From the NCBI GenBank assembly GCA_002104945.1, contig MCFH01000004.1, positions 248,001-312,000 of the forward strand: a stretch of DNA of 64,000 bases. Reading direction: 5' to 3'. The translations under genes were made by a program, and so were the position numbers. The notes below the pieces were generated by a model. That model ran no database searches. It was given only the letters and a program-made list of their open reading frames with translations, and was not told the DNA's origin. How positions within the stretch are numbered: position 1 is the first letter of the stretch; the number at the start of each line of letters is the position of its first letter. Source of the DNA: Piromyces finnis (lineage: Eukaryota; Neocallimastigomycota; Neocallimastigomycetes; Neocallimastigales; Neocallimastigaceae). Shown piece by piece: positions 34,394-46,663 of the stretch.

Positions 34394-37300
34394 TTTTGTT
34401 TCAAAAATATTTTTTATTATACAAAATTATTTATAGTATATTTATTGATATTTTTTTTTTAAAAAAAAAAAATATACTTTGTTTAATAAACAAAAAAAAA
34501 AAAATTACTTTTGAATTGATAGATTATTATATAATTAATAGTTTAAAGAAATGAATTAAAATTTAATATATATTATCATAATAATAATATTATATTAAAC
34601 TAAAACTAAATTTATTGTATATATGTATATGTTACTATTATTATTATTCTATCTATTAAATAAAATATGAAAAATTTTTTTAACAAGTAAATATGGTTTA
34701 AAGAAAAGAAAAATATAAATTATTATTTTTCTTTATAAAAAAATAAACTTTAAATATTTTGAAACTATATTTAATAAATTATGTAACGTTTGTTGAAAAT
34801 ATCTATTAATTTTTTTGAAATATATTATAAATTTATTACAACATAATTTACTGTAACACCTATATTTTCAATCAAAAAAAAAAAAATCTAAACAAGATAG
34901 GTTATCAATATAATAATTATGTTAATTTTCATAAAATAATTATATATTGATTATTATTAATATATAATAGTTATAACAAACAGTGGCTAATGTACTAATG
35001 TTTCTTTTGGATTTATGTGATTATATTTCTGTTTTTTTTTTTTTTTTTTAAAAAAAAAGGTAAAATAAAATGAATATTGTAGAATATATATGTATTTTTA
35101 TTTTTATTTTTTTTTTACAATCGTATGTATAATCTTTTTTACTATCACTATTTTTATTCCATAGACTTGAATTGGTATATTGAAATAGTTCAATTGAAAA
35201 TCATTTTATAATAATAATAATACTAATAATTAAATATTATGTTTAGTTAAATCCCTTATTTCTCCATACTCTTTTTTATATCTAATTCTTTTTTGAATTT
35301 TAAATATATATTATAAAAGATATTATTTCCAAAATAAAAATTAAAAAAAGAGACATTTTTCATTATTTATAAGAAAAAAGGTTTTAATATATTAATTAAT
35401 TTTAAAGTTATATTGGCATTTTAATGGATAGAAAAAATTTATCAATTCAATTAAAAAACTATATATTATTTAATTAATAATATATGTGCCAATTGATTGA
35501 TATTTGATATTTTAAATTTTTTATTTTAAAGAAAAAATTTGGTGGTGGTAGGAGGTATATGTTGTTATTGCTGTTTGGTAGGGTATTGTGGGATAGATAA
35601 ATTAGTAAAAATGATATTAAAAATAATTATTCTTACTTCATAATAAGAATAAACAAAGTTTTATTTGACCATTTAATAAATCTATTATTATTTATTATAT
35701 ATTTCATTTCTAAAAAGAAAAAAAAAACATCCTCCACTACCTTTAAAATAATTTTAAAAATCTCCAAAAAAAAAAAAAGATTTTACATTTTATTATCAAA
35801 TTAGTTTTTAAATTTTACCATATATTAAATCAATGGGAGGAGGTAAAGGCTTCATATAATAAAATGAAAGACAAATAAAATAAATTTTATACCCAATAAA
35901 ATACCAAGAAATCTTTTTTTTTTTTGGTTAGAAAAAAAGCTAGTTTTATAGAAAATAATAAAAAGATGTTTTTATGAAATAATATAAATAATAATAAAAT
36001 TTAAATATTTTCTTTATTATTTAAAAAGTTTTATTATTTAAAAAAAAAAAAAGAAAAAAATACTAATAAAAAAAAAGTTTTTTTTTATTTATTTAATTTT
36101 TCCTTGGTTTAGAAAAATTTTTTTGTTTCGTTTTTTCATCCACAGTTTGAATTATCAAATCTATCAAATTTTTAATTTAATCCTATTGTTTAGAATATAT
36201 TATAATATATAGAAAAATATATTAATTTATATAATTTTTAAATTAATTTTTTAAAGATTTTAAAATTATAGAAAAAGGGATTTGAAAAAAGAGAGAGAAA
36301 AGTAAAAAAAAAAAAAGATGATGATGATGCCTGCTTCTATTGTTATTATTTCTTTTAGTATAAAGTGAAATCGCATTTTAACATAAAATAATGAAATGGA
36401 AATAATAATCAAAGACTAATTTATTTTATTATTCTTGAAATTGAACAAAGGGATGGTAAATAAAATTAAAATTTTAAGTACAAAACAATGAAATTCTTTT
36501 TAAAATAAAAAGATCAACAATGTGAAAGGATGAAGATTGAAAATAAAATATTAATTTTTATATATAAACAATAACTGTTAACTATAAATAATAAATAATA
36601 AATAATAAATAATAAATAATAAATAATAAATAATAAATAATAAATAATAAATAATAAATAATAAATAATAAATAATAAATAATAAATAATAAATAATAAA
36701 TAATAAATAATAAATAATAAATAATGAATAATAAATAAATAAGAAAGAATAACTATAAATAATAAATAATAAATATGATCGACTAATCTAATTCAATTCC
36801 ATAGCATTGTTGTTTTGATTATATAAAAAGATTAATACTTGGTCTTTTTTTTAAATATCCACATTTTAAATGTTTACTATTTATTCTCTATTTAAATTAA
36901 TATAGAAATTTTTATATTTATTATTCTATGGAGGAATAGAATAGAAATAATAAAATATATATAATTTAATTTAAAAGCATTTATATTTATTATTTATTAT
37001 TTATTATTTATTATTTATAGTTAGAGTTATTATTTATATTACTATTAAAAGAAAAAAATTTAGTGTGTTTATATATATATACCCCCTCCTCCTCCTACCA
37101 TCCCTTCTTTAGGTTTAAAAAAGAAAAATAGTAAATATTATAAATATTGATGAATGATATTAAAAAAAAAAAAAAGGATTCTTTTTTTATTTATTTATTT
37201 TTTATTTTTATTTTTATATATTTATTTTATTTTTTTTGTTTTTTTTTTTTTCTTTTAAAAAATTTTATTCTATTATTTATATATATATATATAATTTTGT

Positions 37301-37641
37301 TTTAATATAAGAAAAAAAATATGTTTTTTTTTTATTATTATTACTTTTTTTGATTGTTGTGATTTGTCTTTTTGATAATGTGAAGAAAATGTAAAAGGCT
37401 TTTTTTTTTTTTTTTACTTTCTAAAAAACTTTACAATTATAATGTCTAAATAAAATAAAATAGTTTATTGTCTTATTTATTTATTATTATAATTATATTT
37501 ATTTGTTGTTGTTGACTTGGTAAACTTTTTTTATTATTGCAATTTTATAGAGAGAAAAGTTTGTTTTTTCGGTTATTTTTATTTTTTGGATTTTTATGTT
37601 GCTGATAATAAATAGCCTATATCACTATTTAAATTGTCTAT
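34394..37641. other. Intergenic region with microsatellite and C/G-rich islands
   Basis: About 3.2 kb between the 7TM-RGS start and the septin stop. It holds a heptanucleotide microsatellite (36585-36724), a G-rich island GGTGGTGGTAGGAGG (35541-35555), GGGAGGAGG (35835-35843) and a C-rich island CCCCCTCCTCCTCCTACC (37082-37099). No gene recognised on either strand. Confidence 0.55.
36585..36724. repeat. Microsatellite (TAAATAA)n
   Basis: Twenty head-to-tail copies of a 7-nt unit, perfect over 140 bp, then imperfect to about 36774. Confidence 0.95.
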
Positions 37642-39850
37642 TTATTTAAAGTAACCCTTTCCCTTTCTGGACTTTTCTGGAGTACCTGGTCTGGCACCAC
37701 TTTCTAATTGTCTCTTAGTTTCTTCAAGTTCACGTCTTTGGTTGATAAGTTTTTCCTTCATTTCCTTGTGACGAGCATGAAGCTATTTATATTTTTATTT
37801 AATAATATTATATGAAAAAAAAAAATTTTAATATAGGGAAGAAAAAGGTACAAGCGCAAGAATTAGAGTTGATAAATAAATAGAAAAAAAGATTGAACTC
37901 TTAAACTTACATCAGCATCAGATTGCATTAACTTGTTCTTCTTTTCTTGAACCTTTTGTTGGAAGACCATCTTCATTTCAGCTTCCATCTTAGTCATCTT
38001 AGCTTCATGAGCCTTCTTTTCTTCTTCGAATCTAGTTAATGGGCTATTTTTTTTTTTTAAAGTCAATCGTTAGTTATAAAAGTCATAGAGTTTAATTTTT
38101 ATCTTATCCCTACTTACTTGCCACCATCACCAAATTCATTACCAGAAGCAATAAGCTTGTTAGAACGGTAGTTTTCATATAAAACTTCATTAGTGTATTC
38201 TCTTAATTCTTCCATATGGGTTCTAATAAGCATTTGACGAAGTTTAATAAAGTCACAGTGATCTTCATTATCAACATCAATAATACCCCATGGGTATTGT
38301 CTACCTCTAATCTTTTTATTACCGGCATCGATTTCTTTATCACAACCAACAACAGCAAATGGCATTCTAAGCTAATAAATAGAATAAAATGTATTTTTAA
38401 TAAATACGGCGATCTTATTCTTTTGAAAAAAAATTTTTTTTTATTGTTATTGTTATTTTATACATACAACAATTTCCTTGTTTTCTTGAAGGGTTTCTGG
38501 ATCATCATTTTCGTAGATTGGTGGTCTGTAAATTTGAATCTTGTTGTATGAAATATCTTCCATAATCTAATTGTTAAATAAAAAATGGATTAGATACTTT
38601 GTATATATAAATTACATTTATTAATATACTTACTCTAGCCTTAAAACCAACAATTTCTTCTTCAGTTAATAAATCAGACTTAGCAATAACTGGAATAAGG
38701 TTGACACGGTGATGAAGTCTCTTCATGAATTCAATATCGAGTGGCTTTAAACTTTGGAAGGTTTTGAAATTTAAAAAGTTATAAATTAATAATTATATTA
38801 GAGATTATACTAGATAATTTTTTTTTTATTTTTCTGATAAAATAATAGTTACGAGTGACCAGTTGGAGCAATGAAGTATAAACAAGCATGAACACGTTCA
38901 TCAACAATTTTCTTTCTGTTAACCTTGTTTTCTTGTTCTAAGTATGAATCAAATCTAGCTTCAATATCATCTAAAATTGGTTTCCAACTAGATTCATTGT
39001 TAACGAAATCACCAAATCCTGGAGTATCAATGACGTTTAACTTTAATTTAATACCATTTTCTTCAAGATCTATTGTAATAAATTATCAATATTATAATGT
39101 AATGGAGAAAATATTATATATAAAATAGAAAGATTTTTTTAAAAAAAATTTTTTCATAAATAGAGCAGCCTTTTTTTTAAAAAAAAATGTATATAGATGA
39201 TAATACATACTAGTTGTAATGGTTTCAATTTGAATAGTCTTTGGTGGTTCTTCAGCATTGTGATCCTTGTTTGGGTAAACAGAGGTATTAAATAAAGTGT
39301 TAATTAAAGTAGATTTACCAAGACCAGATTCACCTATGAAAGTTTTAAAGAATTTTATGATTAAATTTACTATTAATATTTTTGCTAAAATACTAAAATA
39401 ATCAAATCTTCCTTCTTATTTCATTAACAAAACTAGATTTGTTATATTTCATTTAATATATCTTTATAGCTTTTTTATATTGCCATTAAATGTTATAATA
39501 TTTACCAACAACCATAAGGGTAAATTGGAAACCCTTCTTTATTGATTTTCTGTGAACTTGATTTGGAAGGTTTGCAAAACCAACAAAACAGTTTGGCTTC
39601 TTCTTAACAATTGGAATTTGTGGCTATATAAAAAGATAGTTGATTAAATAATTTATAAAAATATTAATTTTTTCATTATACTTTCAAAATAAAATATTTT
39701 GTATATAATATATTGTGGTTTTAATAGCATACTTGTTCAACTTCTATCAATATTTTAAAAAAGTTAAAAAAAAAAAAAGTTAATATTAAAGTTATTAATT
39801 TACAACTAAAATAAAAATATATAATCAAATATATTTTTACCTGCTGACAT
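37642..39850 (-). CDS. Septin (Cdc3/AspB-like)
   Basis: GTP-binding filament protein that organises division and polarity sites. Ten coding exons: 39850-39841, 39743-39733, 39623-39506, 39333-39211, 39069-38853, 38751-38634, 38566-38468, 38371-38118, 38043-37911, 37782-37642 (407 aa). The GTPase domain starts after a short polybasic stretch (VKKKPN). It has the P-loop GESGLGKS, the switch DTPGFGD and the G4 motif AKSD, followed by the septin unique element ([18 protein letters not shown]). A Lys/Glu-rich coiled coil fills about the last 95 residues, as in the Cdc3/Cdc12 groups. Sequence around [14 protein letters not shown] and [14 protein letters not shown] suggests the Cdc3/AspB group, but subgroup is inferred from memory. 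The first two coding exons are 10 and 11 nt and encode only MSAEVEQ with the split codons. Confidence 0.93.
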
Positions 39851-41991
39851 TCTCTATATTTAAATAAATTATCTATAAATAAATAAATGGTAATATATAA
39901 ATAAATATTAGTTTATAAAATTTAATATCTATTTTTTCTTATTGAATTGAATTTGAATAGCTAGATAAAAAAAAAAAAAAAAGAAAAGAGAGTAATAGAT
40001 AAATAAAACTCTTTTTATAAATTATTTTTTTATAATTTCATTTATTCAATTATTGAAATCTTTAATTATGATTTATTCTTATGTGCTATATATAATAGGT
40101 TATGATTTTGAAGCACTTTTTTTTATTTATAATTATCAATTACTTCTATAAAAAACAAATTATTCCTAAGATTATAAATTGAATCATTATTTTTTTTTGC
40201 TTTTTATTTAATTATATTTTCCTTTCTTCCATTTAAAATATAAATAATAAAGAGTTTAATGCCAATAGCAATCAAGATTTATCACTTTTAACTTTTGAAA
40301 ATAAACATAAAACTTTTATATATATATATAATGATTTTTATTTTTATTTCTGGTTTTGTTATGTTTTTTTTTGTTGTTATTGTTGTTGTTGTCGCTTTTA
40401 ATTTATATTTTTATTATGTAATTGTAATACTCTTGTAAATACAAAAATTGAAATACTTTTTTTTTCGTTTATTTTTGGTATTTTAAATATATAATAATTT
40501 TACTTAATAAACTGAATACATTATCCTGAATTTTATTTATTTATTTATTTATTTATTTATTATCTTCAATTATTTGGTTTTGTTTATGGGTGAACTTTTT
40601 TAAAGTTTTATTTTTTTTTTTAAAAAAAAAAGCCCTTTCTTTTTGTTTTTATTTTGTTTTGTTTTAATTAGTTTTAGAATAGATTTTCTAAAGTGATTAT
40701 GGTATGATTATTATTTGTTTACATCTTAATGATACATTATTGATAAACTAATTTATATTCAATAATATAAAATACACATTTCTTTTATAGTGTTGAATAT
40801 TTCTGAACATATATATATATTTATTTTCTCTTCACTTTTTTCTTTGTTATTTACTATGGATTTTCTCGATATTTACCTATTATATAATATTAAAAAAAAA
40901 ATAATGATTATAAATTTTAAATATATAAATAAATAATTGTTTTATAAAAACAATCTAAAAAAAAATTATGGTTTAATAATAAATAATAATAACAAATAAT
41001 AAATAAATAATAATAATTAAATAATAACTTATTTAATAATATATTACAGTATATTCAATTTCAATAGGATAATATATTAATAGGATAACTATGAATATAT
41101 AATGTTTTAATTTTTAAAAATTTTTTCTCTAAACCGTTTATTTGTATATACAAAAAAAAACTTATACAACACATGAAATAATTTTATTTTTGTGATGGTA
41201 AATAAAAAAAAAACAACTACATAACTACATGAATTACAATAAATGTATCATTAAAACTGTCTATTGAATTATATCTATTTTATAATAATACAAATACTAT
41301 ACAATATACATATGTATTAAAGGCGCTTTCTCGTTGTAATTCTCTATAAAAATTTTTTGTAATGAACTTTTTAATAAAAAAATGTAGAGGCAATAATTTA
41401 TAATTACAATATATTACAATTTACAACTACAATTTGTATATATGTATACATAATGATAAAACATAAAACCTAATAAAATGGTGTAAATAATCCTACTATT
41501 TAAAAGTTTAATTATTAATATATTTAAAACATAATTTTATATACATTCATTATGTGTATTATTTATATATGTGGCTTTATATTAAAAAAGAATAACTAAT
41601 AGAATATAAGCCAATCATCGTTAATTATTTATTTTACCTTTATATAAAACATATATTATAATATATTGAATAATATATAATTACATATATTATAGGTAAG
41701 ATGAATTAATATTAAAAAAAAAAGGAGGTCAATAATATGTTTTTTTACAAAGGATGAAAAATACTTTGACCAAAAATAGTGGCAGACTGTTAAACGACTC
41801 TTGGTAATGGTAGTGTGCTTGATCCATTTTCCACATCACAAAAGATTTTTTTATCCAAATTATGATAATATAAAGATCACCATACGAACTTTAATATCGT
41901 TATCTGTAATTTTAGCTTTTCTATTCTCCTTTATCCTATATATACTCTACTAAAATGATGCTTATTATTTAACATTATCATGATGATTCTA
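39851..41991. other. Septin upstream region with one coding-like island
   Basis: About 2.1 kb, A+T rich, holding the septin promoter. Between 41740 and 41960 the base composition is less extreme and both strands have short open stretches; listed separately. Nothing else recognised. Confidence 0.5.
41740..41960. other. Coding-like island of unknown nature
   Basis: A 220-bp patch of more complex sequence. On the plus strand a frame is open from about 41783 to a TAA at 41951, with a hydrophobic C-terminal part. On the minus strand short open pieces flank one stop, for example the residues GSSTLPLPRVV followed by a stop and QSATIFGQ. No splice chain could be built. It may be a decayed gene fragment. 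Unassigned. Confidence 0.2.
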
Positions 41992-42036
41992 TTATATTAA
42001 TAATTTATTATCAAAAATTAAAACAAATTCATTAGT

Positions 42037-42320
<284 letters not shown>

Positions 42321-43018
42321 AATTATAACTATAATTATCTTTTATATAAAGGAAAAGTATAATTAGAAAGTTGTAAAGTGACATGATTTTAAAATAAATA
42401 TTTGTAAATAAAATATAATATAAAAATTGTTTTTTTAAATTTTTGGTATTATTTTATTAATATTACTTTTTTTTTTTATAAAAAAAAAAAAAATTAGTAA
42501 CGATATATTTAATATTTCATGACTTTAATTTAGAAAAGGGTAAAATAATAAATTTTATTTAAAATGAATTAGAATTGCGATTACTAAATTTAAAATACTA
42601 CATTAAGAAATCAAAAGGTAAAAAAGAATAATTAAAATTAAATTATTTAAAAATTAAAAATATATCCCATGAATGATTTTTTTTTTTTTTTTTTTTTTTT
42701 TTGCTTGTTTGTTTATCAATGATTTTATATTTCCATCTTGTTTTGTTTTTTATCAATAATTTTATATTTTCCAGTAATGCGATTCATACTTTACATTAAG
42801 AATATTACTTTATAAAGGAGGAATAATTCGTAAATAATAAAATGATTTAGGTCAAATAATAAATTATCGTTTTTTCTTATGTAAAAAAAAAAAAAAATAC
42901 TGATATGTATATAATAGGTATGTGTTAAAAAATATTAAATAATCATGGTTAAGAGTGGGATGACGAATATTTTAAAAATGATATTCTTTAAATAATATTA
43001 TTTTAAAGAGTTTCATTT

Positions 43019-46000
43019 TTAATATAATGCTTTTTTGGATCTATTAAAGGATTTTTTTATATTTCCTTGATTGAATTGTTCAAATAATTCTGGAGGTTGA
43101 CCAGGTTTAGATGAATTTGAAATATTACTATATTTTCCTAAAACATCATCTATTTCATGCTTTGCTGAAGGTTCATTACAATATAAACTAATTAATTTTT
43201 GAAGAGTAGTATTCTTTCGTATAACTTGACTCTTCTTTTTACTATTTCTGATACGTGACTTTCTTTGTTGATCACCTTCATTTTCTTCTTCAAGATTTTG
43301 ATACAATTCATTATTTTCCTTTTTTTTGTTTTCTTGAATTTGTATGGGTGAAGACGTGCGTATTATCTTATTACTTAAATACTCTACTTCATCTTGATCA
43401 TCAGATATTTCAATAGTACAATCAGACGAACAAAAAACTATATCAATGTCACTGTCATATATAATCTCATCAAGATCACTATTAATTCCATTGTTTTGGC
43501 TTATATCCATCACTTTATTTTTCCGTGAATCGTCAAGACTTTCAATATTATTTTCTATAGTTTCAGATGACTCAGAAGATATTGAGTGTAATTTTTCAAC
43601 ATGTGATACTATTCTTTTACTTTTATCTTCTCCTTCCTTATTCTCAAAGGTATACTCGTCAAATGGAAGGACGGATGGAATACTAGCTATTCTTTCAATT
43701 TTTTCATCATCAAATTCTGTATCTGACCCGCTTTCAGATTCAGATGTATATAAACTTTCATCAGAACATTTTTCATTTTCAGCATCATAAGGTCTCTCAA
43801 AAGCTATTTCTATATCATCATCAATTTCAGATTCTTCTTCTGAATCAGATTCGCATTCCGATTCACTTTCAGATTCTGAATCATTTATCAATTGAAATAC
43901 TTTTTTGGGTTGATCCTTATGTCTTAATTGTTCTTTTTCATATTCCTTTTTTAAGCTCTCAGAATTATATTCATTTACATTACAAATTAATATATCATTC
44001 TTCTCATTAGTTTCAACTTCAAAACAAATTTCAAATTCGCTATCCTCTTCCATTTCCTTAGCTTCCTTTGTAAAATAGATTTCTAAATTATCACATTCTT
44101 TACAATCTTTTTCAATTTCATCATCTGATTCTAAGTCTGACTCCGATTCCGATTCTGATTTTGATTCTAAGTCTGATTCCGATTCTGATTCTAATTCTGA
44201 TTCTAATTCTGACTCTGACTCTTCTCTACTAAAGCAAATTTCAATACCTTCATCTTCCTCGTTTTCACTTGCATTTCTTTCAAATATAATTTCAATCTCA
44301 TCATCAATGTCATCTTCTTCACTTTCATCTTCTTCACTTTCATATTCTTCACTTTCATCATCACTTTCTTCATTATCATCTTCACTTTCTTCATATTCAA
44401 ATTCAGATTTTTCCTCTTCAAATTCTTTATCACCATCAACTTTTTCAAAGCAAATTTCAATATCACTATCTCCAACGTTTTCTTCAATATAATTTTCTTG
44501 TTCTTCTTCGCTATTGTCATTTTCACCATATTCAATAATATTTTTAATCGGACTGTAATCTTTACTCAAAATATAAACTTCTTCCTCAATCTCTTCTTCT
44601 TCAATTTCTTCTTCATAAATAGAATCCTGGTTAATAAACAAAGTTTTTGGGTTTTCACTATTTACATATTCCACAACAACAATTTCTTCAATAAAACTAT
44701 TTTTAGTTGATTCCTCATTCAATATATTATTTTCTTCATTAAATGATATATCTTTCTCTATTCTATCCTTACAACAACAATCTTCATTCAATATTTTCTT
44801 ATCGCTAAAGAGAGATTCATCTTCTGTATCTTGAATGAAAAAACTAATTCCATCTTTTTCATCAAAATTTTCAATAATATCAAGAAGACATTGATTATCA
44901 GCAGAAAAATTAGAAATGAATGAATCAGAGTCATCCTTTAAAATAATCTCTTCTTTATTATTATCATAATCATCTAATAATAAATGATCCGTTGAGGTTT
45001 CTAATTCAATATCAAAATTAAAATGAACATGGCTATTACTCTTTTCCTTAAATATAAAAGAATCATAATCGGCATTATGCTTACAATTACAACAATGACA
45101 ATGAGTGTTTTGGTTCTCTAACCCATCACAAATACTTGAACTATTATCAGTAAATGAAGAATTTCTTGAATTTAAATCAAGTAATTGATTTTCATATTCT
45201 CCATCATCTTCATTATTACTACAAAAACCACTGTCGTTAAGAGCTTCATAACTATTATATTCCTTTTTTAACAAAATACTCTTCTTAAATGATTCATAAG
45301 TCAGACTTTCCATGTAAGTTCTAAATTCTTCATCATCTTCAATGGTACTTATTACATCTCTATCTTGTGAATGATACCAATCTAAAATTGCTGATGCATC
45401 AATAATATTTAAGTTATATAATCTATCAATTACATTTATAAATAAATGTTTTAAAGAATTAGTAGCCTTAAAATGGTTGTAAATAAGATTTAATAGATGA
45501 AGTTTATCCTTTTTGGATGGACCGACATATTCTTGGAATAAAGCTACATATTTTCTAATAAATTCAAGTACACATATCTTAGCCTTTTTTTGTTTTTTCT
45601 TTTCAATGAGATCACATATTACATCAACAAAGGCAGAAAGAACCTCTTTTCTCTTTGTTTCACATTTCTTCACAATCTTATCCAATTCAATAGAAACATA
45701 AACAGCATCCAAATCATCAACAATCATTTGATTTAAGATCAAAGGAGCAACATCACAAAATTTGGACTTTCCTTCTTTTACTTCTAATATGAAGTCATCT
45801 ATTCCTCTTTTATCCAAATCACTTAGTAATTTCTTTGCTTCTTCTTCAATTCGACGTTGTTCTTCTTGTCTTTTGAAAATGTTTGATTCCATTGATGATT
45901 TAAATCCATCTTCAGAATAATTTCTTGAGTAACTATCATCCTCATCACTGCTATAATCATTATCATTTTCATGACTTTGCATGTCAATTTGACGTTTCAA

Positions 46001-46663
46001 TGATTTATTTTCATCTTCCAATTTTCCACATTTTAAAAAACACTCTTCATAAGATTTTTCTAATTTTTTATATGACTCCTTTAAGCAATTTTCCTTAATT
46101 TCATATGCATTCTTTTCATTTTCTAATTGCTTACTAATTTCATCACTTTTTTTATTACAAAATCTAAGTTTTTCTACCAATAATTTATTATATGTTTCAA
46201 CTTCAATGAGCCTTTTTTTATAATATTTCAATTCCTTTTTGTTAGCTATTGTAAGAGATATTGGGTTTAAACGAATGATTGAATACTTCAAAAATTTTTT
46301 AATTCCCTTAATGCCACATTGACAATATAATGATTTAAATGAATGGTAATGACTATGATGATGGCCTGTAATATAAGAATTATGCTTACTAGCATTTAAT
46401 GATAATGAAGATTTTTCATTTGAAGTTTCAACTGCTGCTAAACACAATGCCTCATATATTGGACATGATTTTTGAATTTTATTTCCATAGTCTTCACTTA
46501 TATTTATTCTTTCATTTTGATTATTGTTATATTTAAGTATTTTCTTTAATAATAATATTATTACTATAGTTGGAAATACTATGGTTAATAAAGTTTCATT
46601 TTCTTCTTTGTTAACAGTTTCATTAACTTTTTCAATTGCTTGATTAACTTCTATTCCCTCCAT
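43019..46663 (-). CDS. Membrane-anchored W2-domain protein with acidic motif-repeat tail
   Basis: A single-exon 1214-residue protein; function unknown. Residues about 24-43 form one hydrophobic helix (TLLTIVFPTIVIILLL), likely an N-terminal membrane anchor. A coiled coil spans about 140-228. Residues about 288-465 resemble the W2 (eIF5C) fold found at the C termini of eIF2B-epsilon, eIF5 and eIF4G: helical repeats ending in VIDRLYNLNIIDASAILDWY, matching the LYD..IL.EE.IL.WY signature. The remaining about 740 residues are very acidic (long Glu/Asp/Ser runs, 43%-plus by eye) and contain seven copies of an acidic [DEGN]-[IFL]-[ED]-I-x-F motif at residues 734, 789, 806, 859, 876, 950 and 1072. 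A basic C-terminal patch (KSRIRNSKKKSQ) follows. W2 domains bind eIF2 or other translation factors; a membrane-tethered version could place such contacts at a membrane. That last step is inference. Confidence 0.75.
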   Translation of the reverse strand: MEGIEVNQAIEKVNETVNKEENETLLTIVFPTIVIILLLKKILKYNNNQNERINISEDYGNKIQKSCPIYEALCLAAVETSNEKSSLSLNASKHNSYITGHHHSHYHSFKSLYCQCGIKGIKKFLKYSIIRLNPISLTIANKKELKYYKKRLIEVETYNKLLVEKLRFCNKKSDEISKQLENEKNAYEIKENCLKESYKKLEKSYEECFLKCGKLEDENKSLKRQIDMQSHENDNDYSSDEDDSYSRNYSEDGFKSSMESNIFKRQEEQRRIEEEAKKLLSDLDKRGIDDFILEVKEGKSKFCDVAPLILNQMIVDDLDAVYVSIELDKIVKKCETKRKEVLSAFVDVICDLIEKKKQKKAKICVLEFIRKYVALFQEYVGPSKKDKLHLLNLIYNHFKATNSLKHLFINVIDRLYNLNIIDASAILDWYHSQDRDVISTIEDDEEFRTYMESLTYESFKKSILLKKEYNSYEALNDSGFCSNNEDDGEYENQLLDLNSRNSSFTDNSSSICDGLENQNTHCHCCNCKHNADYDSFIFKEKSNSHVHFNFDIELETSTDHLLLDDYDNNKEEIILKDDSDSFISNFSADNQCLLDIIENFDEKDGISFFIQDTEDESLFSDKKILNEDCCCKDRIEKDISFNEENNILNEESTKNSFIEEIVVVEYVNSENPKTLFINQDSIYEEEIEEEEIEEEVYILSKDYSPIKNIIEYGENDNSEEEQENYIEENVGDSDIEICFEKVDGDKEFEEEKSEFEYEESEDDNEESDDESEEYESEEDESEEDDIDDEIEIIFERNASENEEDEGIEICFSREESESELESELESESESDLESKSESESESDLESDDEIEKDCKECDNLEIYFTKEAKEMEEDSEFEICFEVETNEKNDILICNVNEYNSESLKKEYEKEQLRHKDQPKKVFQLINDSESESESECESDSEEESEIDDDIEIAFERPYDAENEKCSDESLYTSESESGSDTEFDDEKIERIASIPSVLPFDEYTFENKEGEDKSKRIVSHVEKLHSISSESSETIENNIESLDDSRKNKVMDISQNNGINSDLDEIIYDSDIDIVFCSSDCTIEISDDQDEVEYLSNKIIRTSSPIQIQENKKKENNELYQNLEEENEGDQQRKSRIRNSKKKSQVIRKNTTLQKLISLYCNEPSAKHEIDDVLGKYSNISNSSKPGQPPELFEQFNQGNIKKSFNRSKKALY

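Noticed and set aside
36585-36774. Regular repeat array as CRISPR-like
   Set aside because: A continuous 7-nt microsatellite without unique spacers, in a eukaryotic genome.
44203-44535. Lys/Met-rich frame inside the acidic-tail gene
   Set aside because: Frame shadow of Glu/Asp/Ser repeats in the real gene.
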